From positions 10,607,237-10,671,236 of the forward strand of contig CM022671.1 in NCBI GenBank assembly GCA_012295275.1: a stretch of 64,000 bases of DNA, given 5' to 3'. The position numbers and the translations under genes are program-made. The stretch is from Chrysomallon squamiferum. Its lineage: Eukaryota; Mollusca; Gastropoda; Neomphalida; Peltospiridae. Of this stretch, positions 22,422 to 34,345 are shown one piece after another. Positions within the stretch are counted from its first letter, which is position 1. Each line of letters starts with the position of its first letter. Below the pieces are notes generated by a model. That model saw only the letters and a program-made list of their open reading frames with translations. It did not search any database and was not told where the DNA came from.

Positions 22422-22535
22422 ATGCTGAAAAATGTCTCAGTTCAAGGAGACAGATACAAATGCCAGCAGTTTCTGAAGATGCTGGATAAGCAACACCTGA
22501 TCAGTGACAGAAGCCATTTTCAAAGAAAGGTTTAG
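22422..22535 (+). CDS. Possible death-fold (CARD-like) fragment
   Basis: The 37-codon frame (MLKNVSVQGDRYKCQQFLKM and on to DKQHLISDR) is amphipathic and helical. It recalls the helix 4-5 part of CARD domains, where a G-D/x-x-x-F-L-x-x-L pattern occurs. The similarity is by eye only and the fragment is too short to be sure. The frame is open upstream for a few codons, so it could be the end of an exon. Confidence 0.2.
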   Translation: MLKNVSVQGDRYKCQQFLKMLDKQHLISDRSHFQRKV

Positions 22536-22972
22536 GGTGATATTTTTTAAAAATGTCTTTAAATATCTAAGTGATAATATTTGTTGTTTTTTTCTTAAAC
22601 TTGTATCAGTGTTCTAGTAGTTTAATCATCAATTATTGTAATAAATCATAGCCATTATTCCAGATTTAAAAGTTTGCCTGGTTTGTTTTTGAGGGTTTTT
22701 TCTCTAAAATTATGGATGCCCATATACATGGCAAAACAAAAATAATGCTAAAAAATCAAAATCAAAAATTTTACAAATAAAACAAATCCACTACCAAGTT
22801 TGAACATGTTTGACTTTAAACTTATAGATTAACTATTATATAAATTCCCCAAAAATAATCTTAAATTCAAAATAATCGATTCTTTTAATTCAATAAATGA
22901 ATGAGATTTAGATATGACTAAATACAATGCAATGAAGTGGAGTAGAAAAAATTATAAAACTAAACTATTTAA

Positions 22973-23344
22973 ATGTACAATATTAGAATTTTTAAATTTT
23001 GTTTCTGGGTTAGCCCAAAGGAATCCCAAAACAGGGTGAATAATCCCATCCCCAAAACTGGTACTATCCATGCAGGTAGACCAAAATGGGGTCTTTCATC
23101 ACCATCAATTATTACTCTATGTAAATATCCAAATTTAAAGGCTAACCTGCCAGTTTCTAAAACTCATGCTCCATGCATCACTCCTAAAGTTAATCAACCA
23201 CCTAAATCATTTGCTGTTTTAAAGTCTCCAACATTTAGGCCTTCTAAATTTTATAAACACCAACATGCACTATCTGATAAACCACAATGTCTGAAATTGT
23301 TAGAATACCTTAATTTTTGGCTCCTCGAATTCAACACGGACTAA
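22973..23344 (+). CDS. Hypothetical ORF, possibly not coding on this strand
   Basis: A 123-residue Pro/Lys/Ser-rich frame stands in AT-rich DNA. No domain is recognised. The opposite strand is also unusual: it reads a Gly/Trp-rich stretch (for example PHFGLPAWIVPVLGMGLFTL) broken by TGA and TAA codons, some of which would fit Trp. The true coding strand is therefore uncertain. It sits about 300 bp upstream of a Penelope-type reverse-transcriptase relic and could belong to it or to another insertion. Confidence 0.3.
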   Translation: MYNIRIFKFCFWVSPKESQNRVNNPIPKTGTIHAGRPKWGLSSPSIITLCKYPNLKANLPVSKTHAPCITPKVNQPPKSFAVLKSPTFRPSKFYKHQHALSDKPQCLKLLEYLNFWLLEFNTD

Positions 23345-23649
23345 TGAAGACGTACATAAACAGGTCCAAGTAGAATGCTATCCAGAATGCTACCAATCAC
23401 TTTAAGACAATGGCCATTAATCATAAAAGTAATAATAGCAAGAAAACAATTTTAAATATAGATATAAACTGCAATGACCAAAAACATTCCTCAATTAGCA
23501 CAAACCAGTTAAGAAATATGATAAGCTCTATCCATAAAAAATTCCCCAAAAGTTAAATATTTTTTAGAGGAATAAACATTTCAGATAAACTTTTGGCAAG
23601 TCACAAATTATGCCTAAAACAAATACTGTTTTGGCACATAAAAAAAAAA

Positions 23650-23985
23650 CGAACATCAATGTAGGCATAGAATCTGTTGAGAGAGCTTTTGAAAAATACC
23701 CAAATACAGACCAAACAAAACCATTATTGAATTCATTGAATTAAGGTTAAGAGGTAACATCTTTGAAGTTAATGGAGAAATTTAATAGCACATTTGTGTC
23801 TGCACAATGGTTAGACATTTAGCCCACATTTTGCCTCTATCTATATCACAGAATAGGAAGAAATGGTATTAAACAAAGCAACCAAGAAGCCACTTTTATA
23901 TCTCAGATATTTAGATGACATTCAGATAATTTGACAACATTCTAAAGATGAATTCTGAAATATTTTTAATTAGTAAATCAAGAAA
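23650..23985 (+). pseudogene. Penelope-like reverse-transcriptase relic
   Basis: Fragments in shifting plus-strand frames recall RT core blocks of Penelope-like elements: INVGIESVERAFEKYPNTD, then FEVNGEI with a degraded QICGTAMG-type motif about 23780-23815, then YISDI followed by a degraded DD block near 23900-23925 (I-x-M-T-F from a Y-L-D-D-I-F-type motif). Several stops and frameshifts make it inactive. Neither the GIY-YIG endonuclease part nor element ends are recognised. Confidence 0.5.
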
Positions 23986-23997
23986 ATAATAATACAA

Positions 23998-24545
23998 TGT
24001 CTTAGTTTTTATAAGTTTAATAAATAATAATCATAATAATACAAACTTATTGTGTTATTTTCAGTAGTTTCTTGAATTATATATAAATATAACCATAGTT
24101 TCAAATCAATGCTAATTGATTTTTTATTTATGTTGCAAAATTGACTCGGCCTGCTTTGAATAAATGTTTCCTTCATACTGGGTTCATTTTAAATCTTAAT
24201 GACAGTGGCTGAATTTTTTAAATTTTTATAATTTATTTACTTTACCAATAGCCATATTCATATTTATTTTTTTCACTTTTAGTCAGTTTTGAAGGCTAAG
24301 CTTAACAACCAATGCATGATGCATAGATTAATATCAGCACTGCACTGGTCTGAAGTAATATTTAATCTCACTTGAACAATCAAATTAGTGGAATAATTTC
24401 TACAACTCTTTAGATTAAAGAGAAATATCAGTAAAAATGGTCTCAAATTATCTATTATGATCTCACTAAATTATCTATTATGATCTTGTTATTATTATTT
24501 ATGATTGTAACATTTTAGATTTTAATATTTCAGTCAGATATATAC
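23998..24545 (+). repeat. Dispersed repeat unit 4 of the 18.4-kb family
   Basis: It matches the unit structure at 18.4-20.0 kb: ATTTTCAGTAGTTTCTTGAA (24057), then a Gly-free spacer, then CAGTTTTGAAGGCTAAGCTT near 24284. It is more diverged than units 1 and 2. Confidence 0.65.
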
Positions 24546-24599
24546 AAATATATTACAGATTTTTAAAATTTTAATATTCTATTTCTATAAACAAATTTT

Positions 24600-24840
24600 G
24601 CTAATAAAAATTAACATCAACACTGGATTGGTCTGAAGTAATATTTAGTCTTATCTGCACAATGAAATTAGTGTAATAATTTCAGCAACTGTTTAGATTA
24701 AAGAGAAATAGCAGTTAAAATGGTTTCAGATTTCTTCTCTCCTAAATCATCTCTGTTATGTTGTAAATATAACTCGGTCTGCGTTGAATAAATCCATTCC
24801 TTCCTTTATACAGGATAGTCTCTAATTTGAAAAATAACTG
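24600..24840 (+). repeat. Dispersed repeat unit 5 (partial)
   Basis: It shares GGTCTGAAGTAATATTTAGT and following sequence with unit 4 about 270 bp upstream. Confidence 0.65.
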
Positions 24841-26595
24841 GAAAAATTGAACTGGCCTTTTGATATTTTACAGTCTTTGATCAGAACTAAGAACTGTATG
24901 TCAAATAAATTAGGGGATATAAAAAATATTTAGCTTATACAAAACCTAATTTAGAATGGCCAACCTTATCTAAGGTCTGATTTTAAAAGGTAGATTTTAT
25001 TACCAATTTTTCTGGGTCTTATATCTATAAACTGATTACAAAAGGAAAACATTTTTATTAATGGTTTATTCTCAGTTATGTACTCATAACATGTGAACTA
25101 AATTTAAAATGAAAATGTTATTATTAATCATTTATGCGTGCATTATTCAACAACTAATTTCAAAAAGTTCTGTGGGTACATTTTCTATGCTCTTATTTTA
25201 AAAAAAACATTTTAGAAACAAATTTTTGATGGGTGCATAATTCAAAAAAAAAACAAACAAATTAAGTTATATGGGAATACTTTTCATAAGTTTAAATGGT
25301 AGATTTCAATAACAGTTTATTCCTGGAACACACATCTATCAGTTTTAAAACATATTTTATTTTCAAATTATGCTCAAACTTTATCAATAATTAAATTTTA
25401 ACGTTATCTTATGGACAATTTATATGGACACTTTTTCTTCTGACCCCAATGTAAACATTTATTTTAGATGTTTTATCTGTAAGCCAGATTTAGTTACAAT
25501 TTATTACATGATTATGATGCCAAAACTGATATAGCAGATATGCCAAGGTGTGGAATAAATCAGGCAAGTGCTCTTGAGGTAATTGTGTTTTTGTTTTTGT
25601 CTCTTCGGTCAATAAAAAAGCATTAACAATTAGACAAGGTAATTTATTTCTGTATGAATAAAGAGTTAATAGTTTTAATCAGTATTCGTTTATTGGTTCA
25701 TTTGGGTTTCTTGGTTGCAAAAATAAATCTGCACTGACTTGTTAATAAACAGTTAACAACTTATATATGGAATTTGTTTATTTATTTACTTCTTTATTTT
25801 CTGAATAACTCTGGATTGGTTTCCGATAAATAAACAGTTAACAGTTTTACTATAGTATTTATTATATTTTGATTGTAACAGCTAATACACTGTTTATTTG
25901 TATTGCTGCATGATTTGTTAAAAGATAAAAATATTAATTTTTTTGTATGCTTTGAGAAATAAAAATGAAAGTGTATTTGTATAACAGTGTAGGTCATGCA
26001 CGTATCATATACGTCAATGAACTGTTGGTTACAGATAACAAAAATGGATACATGCCTCATTTTATCTTACAATGACTAGAAACAGTGACATGATATCATG
26101 TCTAGATAAATTTCTATATTTTCCAGAAATATAGCCTTTTGGGACGCAACTATTTTTAATTTGATAAATTGCATGTTACACACACAATGGTTTCAGGCAA
26201 AAGTGATGTCAATATCATTAATCTACTACTTTTCTACATCTTTCTATCTGTTATCAAACAGGATATTTTATCCATTTAAAATTAAATATTATGACATAGA
26301 AAGACATTTATACATATTTAACTGAGAAATATTGATATCAAAATTTATTATATTCTATACATATATTCACAATACGTTTAAAAAGAGCTCTAAAATCTGA
26401 TGTTATCACAAATGTGAAATACTGCTGAAGCACGAAAGTGGGACCAAACAACTGGACTAACTACGAGCGAAGACATTCCATCGTTTAATCCTCCATGTAA
26501 GAAACAACGATACTAATAGCTTATACAATGGACGTGTCAATTGGGACATGCATTTGCTGGATTGGAAAAACAGGTATAATCAACGATAGTGACAG

Positions 26596-26730
26596 ATGCA
26601 CACTGCAACATTTCTTGGGGAGCGTATTTTGGGGTGTGAAAAGCTACCTATGCTAACGATCGATTTAAAACTTGGGGATTATTCTTACAAGAAGACTGAT
26701 GGTAGTTGTACCGATACAAACAATGAATGA
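26596..26730 (+). CDS. Short conserved reading frame, copy B
   Basis: This is the counterpart of 2043-2177 with one residue changed and no indel. The function is unknown. Confidence 0.2.
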   Translation: MHTATFLGERILGCEKLPMLTIDLKLGDYSYKKTDGSCTDTNNE

Positions 26731-27611
26731 ATGAAAAATGAAATAAGTAAATCAGAAATAACAGACATAAATGCTCTTTTCTTTTAATTGCACATTTTAG
26801 GTGACCAAATCTAATGTTCTACTCATTTTATATCATTTCAGTATCTAGCTGTCAGGAAGTATAGCATTTCTTCATGGAATTTCACCCCAGTCAATATGTT
26901 TAAAAACAGCTCTAAAATCTCATTTTATCACAAAAGTTCAATTTAAAATTCTGTTCTAAATTTGTTTCTCTTACCACTCATCAGAGTGTATTAAAATAGT
27001 CACCAGTTTGTGTTCTAAGGGTATATCAGTATTTTATAAATAACATGCTGACTTGTAAAACAAGATCACCTTTCATCACACAAACAAGTCCAATTGTAAC
27101 TATAGGGAACTGTCTCTGTTTGTGCTCTTAACCTGGTTCATTGCCATCAACCTGGATTGTAAAATTTTATACATAAATATACTGATGGATCAAGCAGTTC
27201 AGCATTTAGTAATCTGCTGGGATCTCTGATTATTAGTCTCAGCTATCATTCCCTGGACTGCTTACTCCCATCTGATAGAATTCCCATTTCGTTGAAAGGC
27301 TAAATGTGGTTCAATGGTCTTATTTACATGCTTGGTTTTACCTCAGTGATTATAATAAACTGTTCCAGATTATTTGGAAAGTGATTATTATTGTATAAAT
27401 ACAGTAATATCTCGTTTAACGATATCCCTCTTTAACAACATTTTTTCTTTTACAAATTATATAAATAGAAATTTAATAGTTAATTGCTCGAAATAAATGA
27501 TACAAATGGATACAATGCATGTTTTTAAGTCCGTTTTCTTTTGTTTATTCACAAGCTTCTGTCAGCTGTGTTGATCAGATGACAGGTCATAGGTGCATCT
27601 GATATTCTGAT

Positions 27612-27794
27612 TCACTTGTCTCTTCTGCTTCGATTTAGACTTAAACTCGTTTGTAATTTATCCTTCCAATATGTCAAAACGAATATCGCAAATGCTGATG
27701 ATAAAAAGAATGGGAAGGCAATAACTTCAGAAACAAAATACATTATCTTAAATGAAACAAAAACCCACAAAGATGAACCCACAATGAGCAGCAT
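27612..27794 (-). pseudogene. Hypothetical membrane protein exon (copy B), truncated
   Basis: Same two-helix frame as at 3003-3248. A TGA after NRSRRDK ends it 21 residues early. Confidence 0.25.
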
Positions 27795-28905
27795 GTAATT
27801 CTTTCTTAATGTATTTGTATAAATTGATTTGTAAATGATTTACTTTTTATTTAATATCTATAATCTATTAAATCAGTTATGTCTAAACTGCCATTTTACT
27901 TCTCCTTATTTTACCTTTTTTATGGGAAATTTCATCAGCGAGATAATAACCATTGCTTTTAACCTTAATTCTATGCAAATTAGTCTCCCACTTAAACTAT
28001 ACCTCACTTAACGATTGGAAATTTGGAACCAACTACATCTTTAATCTGAGGTATTATTGTAGTATGGATATCGCTTATCCAAATATGATAAATATCGAAA
28101 TAATCTATGTATCGAATGTAGTGAATGTAAATAATTAAAAAAGAAGGTATTCATCTCAAAGTATTCCCAATGATTTTGTCCTTCGTATAAACTTTCTCAG
28201 TCATAGCCAAAGTATTTGCAGGTCATATCGTTAGTGTACATACTATTAATATACATATATTGTAATACACATATATTGACACATATATTGTATAATATGG
28301 GCACAATGTGAATATGTATGTGTGAATAACGTAAATATGCTGAGTAACATATGTCTTGAACATGTTTAAGCTGAATATGGTTTAATTCGAACAGTTAATG
28401 AAAAAGGTAACGGTCACATATTCTATTTCCTGAATATAAATGAATTACTCGAATGTAAAATATGTTTTTCTTAAATTATATTGCTGAATAAAATCATATA
28501 TTTATAATATTTTTGTCGTTTTCTTTTACAGAAGCAAGCCATGAGAATTAACAAAAAAAACATTATGCCGCTTTTTTTTTTAATAGATAGATGAAATTGA
28601 TGTAAAATTGTTTATTATTGATCGGTTGTTTTGTAACGGACAGGAAACATTTATGAATTAGAAATGACCAGATTAAATAATAATAATAATAATACGAATA
28701 AGAATAAGAATATGAATAACAATAATAACAACAACAACAACAATAACTGTAATAATATTCTAATAATAATAATAATAATGTTGATGATAATGATTATGAT
28801 GATGATAATAATGAAAAAGGTAAAAATCTACAACAAAAGTGAATGCTTATTCTGCTTTCCTTTGATGTTAACTGATTTAGGAACAATGTGCTCCGCCTCT
28901 GAATG

Positions 28906-29187
28906 TTAGAAAGAAACCAGATGTATGTACACGCCAAGTTCATTATATACAGAGGTAATGAGGTATTGCAGTAGATGAGTTTTTTCTACGAAATGGAAAT
29001 TATATGAACAGGGAATTCTACCAGATGGGAAGACACCCCCTGGACAGTAATAGCAGTTTTTACACTGCCATGCTGTGTTACAAGAATGCCAGAATGGGAG
29101 AACAGATTTAACCTGTAATGCCTGTACTGAGGATTCCCATAAGCAAAGAGCTAATGTCTCATCTGTCAGCATTACTTTACATCCCAC
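28906..29187 (-). CDS. Cysteine-rich hypothetical ORF (copy B)
   Basis: This frame has the same 93-codon length as at 4367-4648. It keeps CNTAWQCKNCYYCPGG, with more cysteines than copy A, so this copy may be nearer the ancestral state. Confidence 0.3.
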   Translation of the reverse strand: MGCKVMLTDETLALCLWESSVQALQVKSVLPFWHSCNTAWQCKNCYYCPGGVFPSGRIPCSYNFHFVEKTHLLQYLITSVYNELGVYIHLVSF

Positions 29188-29984
29188 TGGAGAGACACTG
29201 ATCTAGCTGCCTGCCAAAACACATACTTTTCACTGTGCCTCTGACCAACAAGCACCAAGATTTCTCAAAATTGGAAGTTAAATCAAAGCAGGATGTAGAC
29301 AGTTTTACAGCTGAGTTCTCTAAACTGAGACATTAAGAAGACTTTCTGGTAAACACTGGGAGATTGAAGAAAGATGTTCTGGAGAATAAGCTATAGAAAG
29401 AGTTCTTCCAAGACAACATAATAATCTATGATACAGTTAATTAACTGGGTCATTGACATCTTCATTCAACTTACACACTTAAAAAACATCTTCACTAAAA
29501 ACTGAGGAAACTGCTTAATCTGAATACAAAGTAACATCTTACTTGGTTTTTCTTGGGTTTTCTTCTGTAACACATATAATATTATCTACATTTTTCTCTA
29601 AAAATCAGGTCCCTTTATCAACATATATTATGTTTTGATACAGTTATTTCAAGTTTACTGGATTCATGGATGGATGGAAGGATGCTATGTAAGTACTTTA
29701 TCACCACAAGAGTGTGTGAGATGACAAACAATATGACCAGAATACTTTTCCAAAAAGTAAAATTGTAGTTTGTGTTACAGTACATAATATTTTATATAAC
29801 TGGATCATTTCAGGAACAAAAATGGATGCAGTTTCTTCTGTAACTGATGATTTCTAATATACGATTAGATTATCACACTATATATGACTGTACTTCGTCA
29901 CTTAAACTAATGCTTTTTAAACCATTTCCATGCCATTTGAAATAAAGTCTTACGTTCATCTGCAAATATCATTCATCACGTTAT

Positions 29985-29986
29985 AA

Positions 29987-30021
<35 letters not shown>

Positions 30022-30052
30022 ATAATAATAATAATAACACAGAAACTGCATG

Positions 30053-30087
<35 letters not shown>

Positions 30088-30130
30088 ATAATAATAATAA
30101 TAATAATAATAACACAGAAACTGCATGTAC
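29985..30130. repeat. Duplicated TAC/TAA microsatellite block
   Basis: Two successive blocks of TAC-then-TAA repeats are each followed by AACACAGAAACTGCATGTA. Copy A has one such block (5445-5525) and no TAC run of this length. Confidence 0.85.
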
Positions 30131-30933
30131 CTAGAGGTTCAAAATGTAGTAGTGTGTCATTTATATATATATTTATTTGTTTAACTGAAAGTTCTGCATG
30201 TAACTGGATAAAAAAAAATTGATTCGAGAAAAAAATTCTGTTTATGTACACAAAAAAAACTGGTTCTACTAACCTCTTTTACTTTCTTTTGACTTTTGCT
30301 GATAATGTCCTTAAACCATTCGGTATCCTTTCCAATAATGTTTTTACTGCTGTTTCCATCATGATCATACATCAGTATTCTTTACTTTTTGACCAAGAAA
30401 TATAGCCTGTGCCAATGTCGGTTTAAATCCAATTTTAATGTAAACAGAAATGTCCGATTATGTTGACAACGAAAACACTAGAAGTTAGAAATCTTGACTT
30501 GCTGTCAAAATACGGAATTACTCCGAAATTAAATAAAATTAATATAGTTCATTTGAAATTTACATTATATTACACGCGTTAAAATTTTCAGCTGGAGGCT
30601 GACATATTGGAGAAATAGCGACATCTAACAAGGGACGTGACTCTGAAATGTTTAATAATGAAAATAAAAACAACCTGCCACGAGTCCATTCTATGTTCAA
30701 CTTAAGTAAAATGAAACCAGGCATTGATGACGGAAGAAATTTATATTTAAAAACACTCAAACACATAAAATTCTCGTCGATATCTTATCTTTTTAAGACA
30801 GTCTGGGTTTTTTATTTTTTTATTTATTTTTCATTTATTTTTTTTATTTTTTTTCCGGGTTTTTTTTTTTTTTTTAGTGGCGTTTATTATTTTTTTTTTC
30901 CTTATTGTTTTCTTTTGTCATTATACTTTTTTT

Positions 30934-30971
<38 letters not shown>

Positions 30972-31005
30972 GTTCTTGTTGTTGTTAATTCTTTTAACAT
31001 GTACA

Positions 31006-31006
31006 C

Positions 31007-31063
<57 letters not shown>
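31006..31063. repeat. TAA microsatellite
   Basis: This is the counterpart of the tract at 10847-10911 and is shorter here. A 30-base poly-T run precedes it near 30937. Confidence 0.85.
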
Positions 31064-31120
31064 GGCTTATTTGTAAAATAACTTTCTTAAAGGGTTTCAA
31101 TTCTGTTTCAGCATAATGAA

Positions 31121-32879
31121 GTACATTTGACGGTATTTTTGTACAAGTCAAACCTCTTCATTTCATTAATTTTTATTTACGATATATTAAACATACAAAA
31201 GTAATAATGAATAAGCAAGGCACAGAGTTATAAAATGTTTTTATAATGCGCTATGTATTTTTGACAGAGTAACCTAAAACAAAACAAAAAAGTCATTTAA
31301 TTATGATTTAACCCCACAAAGAATGTAAAAAAACAAACAAATAATAAATAACATTTTATAACTTTTATTCTTATTGTATATATTATGTGCCATAACTGTA
31401 TTCATTTATGTAGTATAAAAAGAAATTAATAAAATTTCAGCACCATTTTAAAAACTGAATGTCTGAAGACCAATATTTAACTAATACAATAAATATGTAT
31501 AAACATGTTTTCATCATATTTATTCACTTTGATTCAACAATGTCATACAGAGAACATAATATAAACAAATTTATAGTTACTAAACATGAATGTTATTTCT
31601 CTTCCTTTTATCTATGTTAATAAATTAACTGATGCATATGGAATATCTTCTTTTCAATTATGCTTGATAGTTCATTTTTTTTTTTAGAATTATCAAATAA
31701 GGCTACACCATAACAGTTGGGAAGAAAATTACAAATTTTAAATTGTATTTAATTATATATAGTGACAGGAAATAGATTAAGCTCTAGAACCAAAAGGTAC
31801 TTTTACTGTTAGACCAAGAATGGAAACCAAGTTAAAAAAATAAATAAAATATTAACAATTGTAGCCAGGCCTCTCTTGCTAGTAAAAGGTTGCCACAATT
31901 TGAAATGAGTAATTTTTTCCAAATTAAACAAAGATAAAACAAACTAACTATGCTGGATTAAACATAAGTATATATGAAAAACAGCTTCTCCGAAGAATAA
32001 TCAATTATCCATTACTTTTGTGATTATATTAATAAATCACAAGCTTGAGATTAAACAAGTTTTTAACATACTGTTATTAAAATAATAAACAAAATAATTA
32101 AAATTATTCTTTTAAGCCCTGCAACATAGTTATTGTGCAAAAATTTACATACTGGAAATGCTGTTTATATGAACATATTGAAGGTTTCTTTGATGTGAAT
32201 ATAATATGTTTAAAATCATGTGTAATATTTTACTAAAACAAATATTCAATTTCAATGATTATGAATTTGAATAACAGAAACAAAAGTTACTCTTAAGCAT
32301 TTGAAGGATTCAGTGTTGGCACATCCAAATAAATATTCAAGAAATGTGATGATGTCACATTTGTTAGACAAATGGTATTCAGACATTCCGTAGTTACTGA
32401 ATATGTTATTTACAATTTTAATTTATCTATAATTTTTAGGACTACCTTTATAAATACTACTTGGATCATAGTAAAACTAAAAGATGCATTGTGATTTGGA
32501 CTCTGGATGTTTATACTTTCTTTTATTTTTGAATACACGTTTATACATAAACACATAGAAACACTCATGTATACATTGCATTGCTTTAATCAAATTGTTT
32601 ATAATATATTGGTTTAATGAAAAGAAAATTGTTTTAGCTTATTTCCTTTTAATTTCTGAGAATTTGCAAAGTTTTCACGTCTTATTATGTCTTAAATATT
32701 TTACAGACAACTAGAAACTATTTAAAATTAAGAGAGCAATTTCAGAAATAATGAAAATTATGTACACAATGAAATGAAATACATTACAAAATAATAATAG
32801 CCTCAAAAATGTGTTAGTATGAACATCAGGATTCCAGTAAGCTCCAAACAGAAATCCTGACAGTTTTTTCACAAACATC
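31121..32879. other. AT-rich intergenic DNA
   Basis: No exon, transposon end or satellite could be recognised. Part may be the 3' UTR of the minus-strand exon at 32880-33014. Confidence 0.4.
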
Positions 32880-33014
32880 TTAGAACCATGCCGACTTCTT
32901 GCTGGACCAAATGCTAAACTTGAAGGCAGAGATGTTCGAGTAGTACAAGATGATGAGGAGAGAACTGATCATCATGAACATCATGATAACCAGTGAATAA
33001 GTAAGAGCCATCCT
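32880..33014 (-). CDS. Terminal exon encoding a membrane anchor
   Basis: After an acceptor (TTCTACAG) the minus strand reads RMALTYSLVIMMFMMISSLL then IILYYSNISAFKFSIWSSKK and SAWF before TAA: one hydrophobic helix with a short basic tail. The phase needed here (0) does not match the phase-1 donor of the lectin exon at 33583, so either another exon lies between or this belongs to a separate gene. Composition is clearly less AT-rich than the surroundings. Confidence 0.5.
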   Translation of the reverse strand, partial: RMALTYSLVIMMFMMISSLLIILYYSNISAFKFSIWSSKKSAWF

Positions 33015-33582
33015 CTGTAGAACATAATGAAAAACAAATATATATACACACACACAAACACATTATTATTATTATATAAATGCTGTAATAAAAATTATAC
33101 CTTTAAAAAAGAATGAGCTAGTGATGCCATCAAAACTTGGGTGGACAGAATGACGGATAAGATCAGTTAACTTGTCATTGAAAATGCAAGGAATATTCTA
33201 CCAAATCAAGCCTTATCATATATTAATTTTGGATTTTTATATTTTATTCTCATTTTATTTATTTTATTTGTTTATTTATTTTCGTTACGCGTTTTTTCCT
33301 GTCTTCTGGAAGGTACATCTTTCGGTTGTCATTTCTTATTTAATTTTATTGGATTTGATTACACACATAACTAACCTTTTATATTTTATTCCAGAACTTA
33401 AAGTTATATGAACACCAAATTTTGCTAATAATGTAAGTATGTGAAATCATCATTGAAAATAAAATTTGAGTCATTCTTGTACTCCCAAATCAGCAGTTTT
33501 TCAGAAAACTTCATTTTAGTTACAAACTTGTTCAGGAGTACAAACAAAAGGTTAGGAAATCTGTAAAAGGTGACATACTTAC

Positions 33583-33771
33583 TTGAAATACGACAGCTTA
33601 TGTAGTATTCTTCTCTGTCAATAACAGCATTCCAAATCACACTTCTGTTTTGTTTACCAATTACAACTGTTGAACCGGGTGCCTTTAGTCTGTCCAAATT
33701 AGGAATAATAGTTTTACATGATCCATCAATGGATTTAAAGAAGCTGTTATCCAAATCCACACCCGCATTAC
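33583..33771 (-). CDS. C-type lectin-like domain exon, second half
   Basis: The exon is 189 bp in phase 1-1, with donor GTAAGT and acceptor TTTTAAAG. Joined to the preceding exon it reads IGNAGVDLDNSFFKSIDGS, a stretch with WNAVIDREEYYISC, and ends near RISSK. F-x-x-I-D-G-S and the late Cys fit strands 2-5 of a CTLD. The usual W-N-D calcium-binding motif is not obvious, so sugar binding is doubtful. Confidence 0.75.
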
Positions 33772-33939
33772 CTTTAAAATAAAACATCTTAAACTATTGC
33801 TAAATTCTGAGGATATTTTTAAAAAATGAAATGAAATAAACATGCAAAAATAAATGTAACTATGTAAATATATGCTTAACAACTATTAGTGTTCAGTAGG
33901 TTGCAAATATATTTTCTGTTACCAAATCAGAAATATTAC

Positions 33940-34110
33940 CAATGTGATAATATTGGTTGTCAACTCCACTTTGTGTTAGCTCCTCTGAAAATTGGTTATA
34001 TTCTTCAGATGTAAAAAATGTAGTCAAATGACCTCCTTGAATAAGACACTGAGCCTGTCCCTTTTCAAAAGTGAACTTTTCTTTATACACTCTAAAGTAA
34101 ACTGAATAAT
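33940..34110 (-). CDS. C-type lectin-like domain exon, first half
   Basis: The exon is 171 bp in phase 1-1, with acceptor TTTTGCAG and donor GTAATA. It reads FTFEKGQAQCLIQGGHLTTF and FTSEEYNQF, the helix-1, Cys and G-G-H-L core typical of C-type lectin folds. The exon is intact. Confidence 0.82.
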
Positions 34111-34345
34111 CTGCAAAAGAAACAGAAACAACCTGTTCTTACATGCAAAAATAAACATTCATTCATTTGCTTATATTAACCTTTCAAGAATTTTTACAAA
34201 ATTATCAAACAATACATTCTCCATTTCTACAAATAACTTTTGGTGCCATAAATAATTTTACATTATAATCAATTTAAAAAGATTTTACAGATAAAAATGA
34301 TTATTAACGATAAATAAAAAAATGTGATAACATATTTGCATTAAC

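Larger units (their letters stand above)
24877..31120 (+). repeat. Large direct duplication, copy B (uninterrupted)
   Basis: This copy pairs with 338-5592 plus 10051-10970. At 30200-30203 it carries a single GTAA, the empty site of the transposon. A local duplication of TAC/TAA tract plus AACACAGAAACTGCATGTA at 29985-30130 is specific to this copy. Confidence 0.9.
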
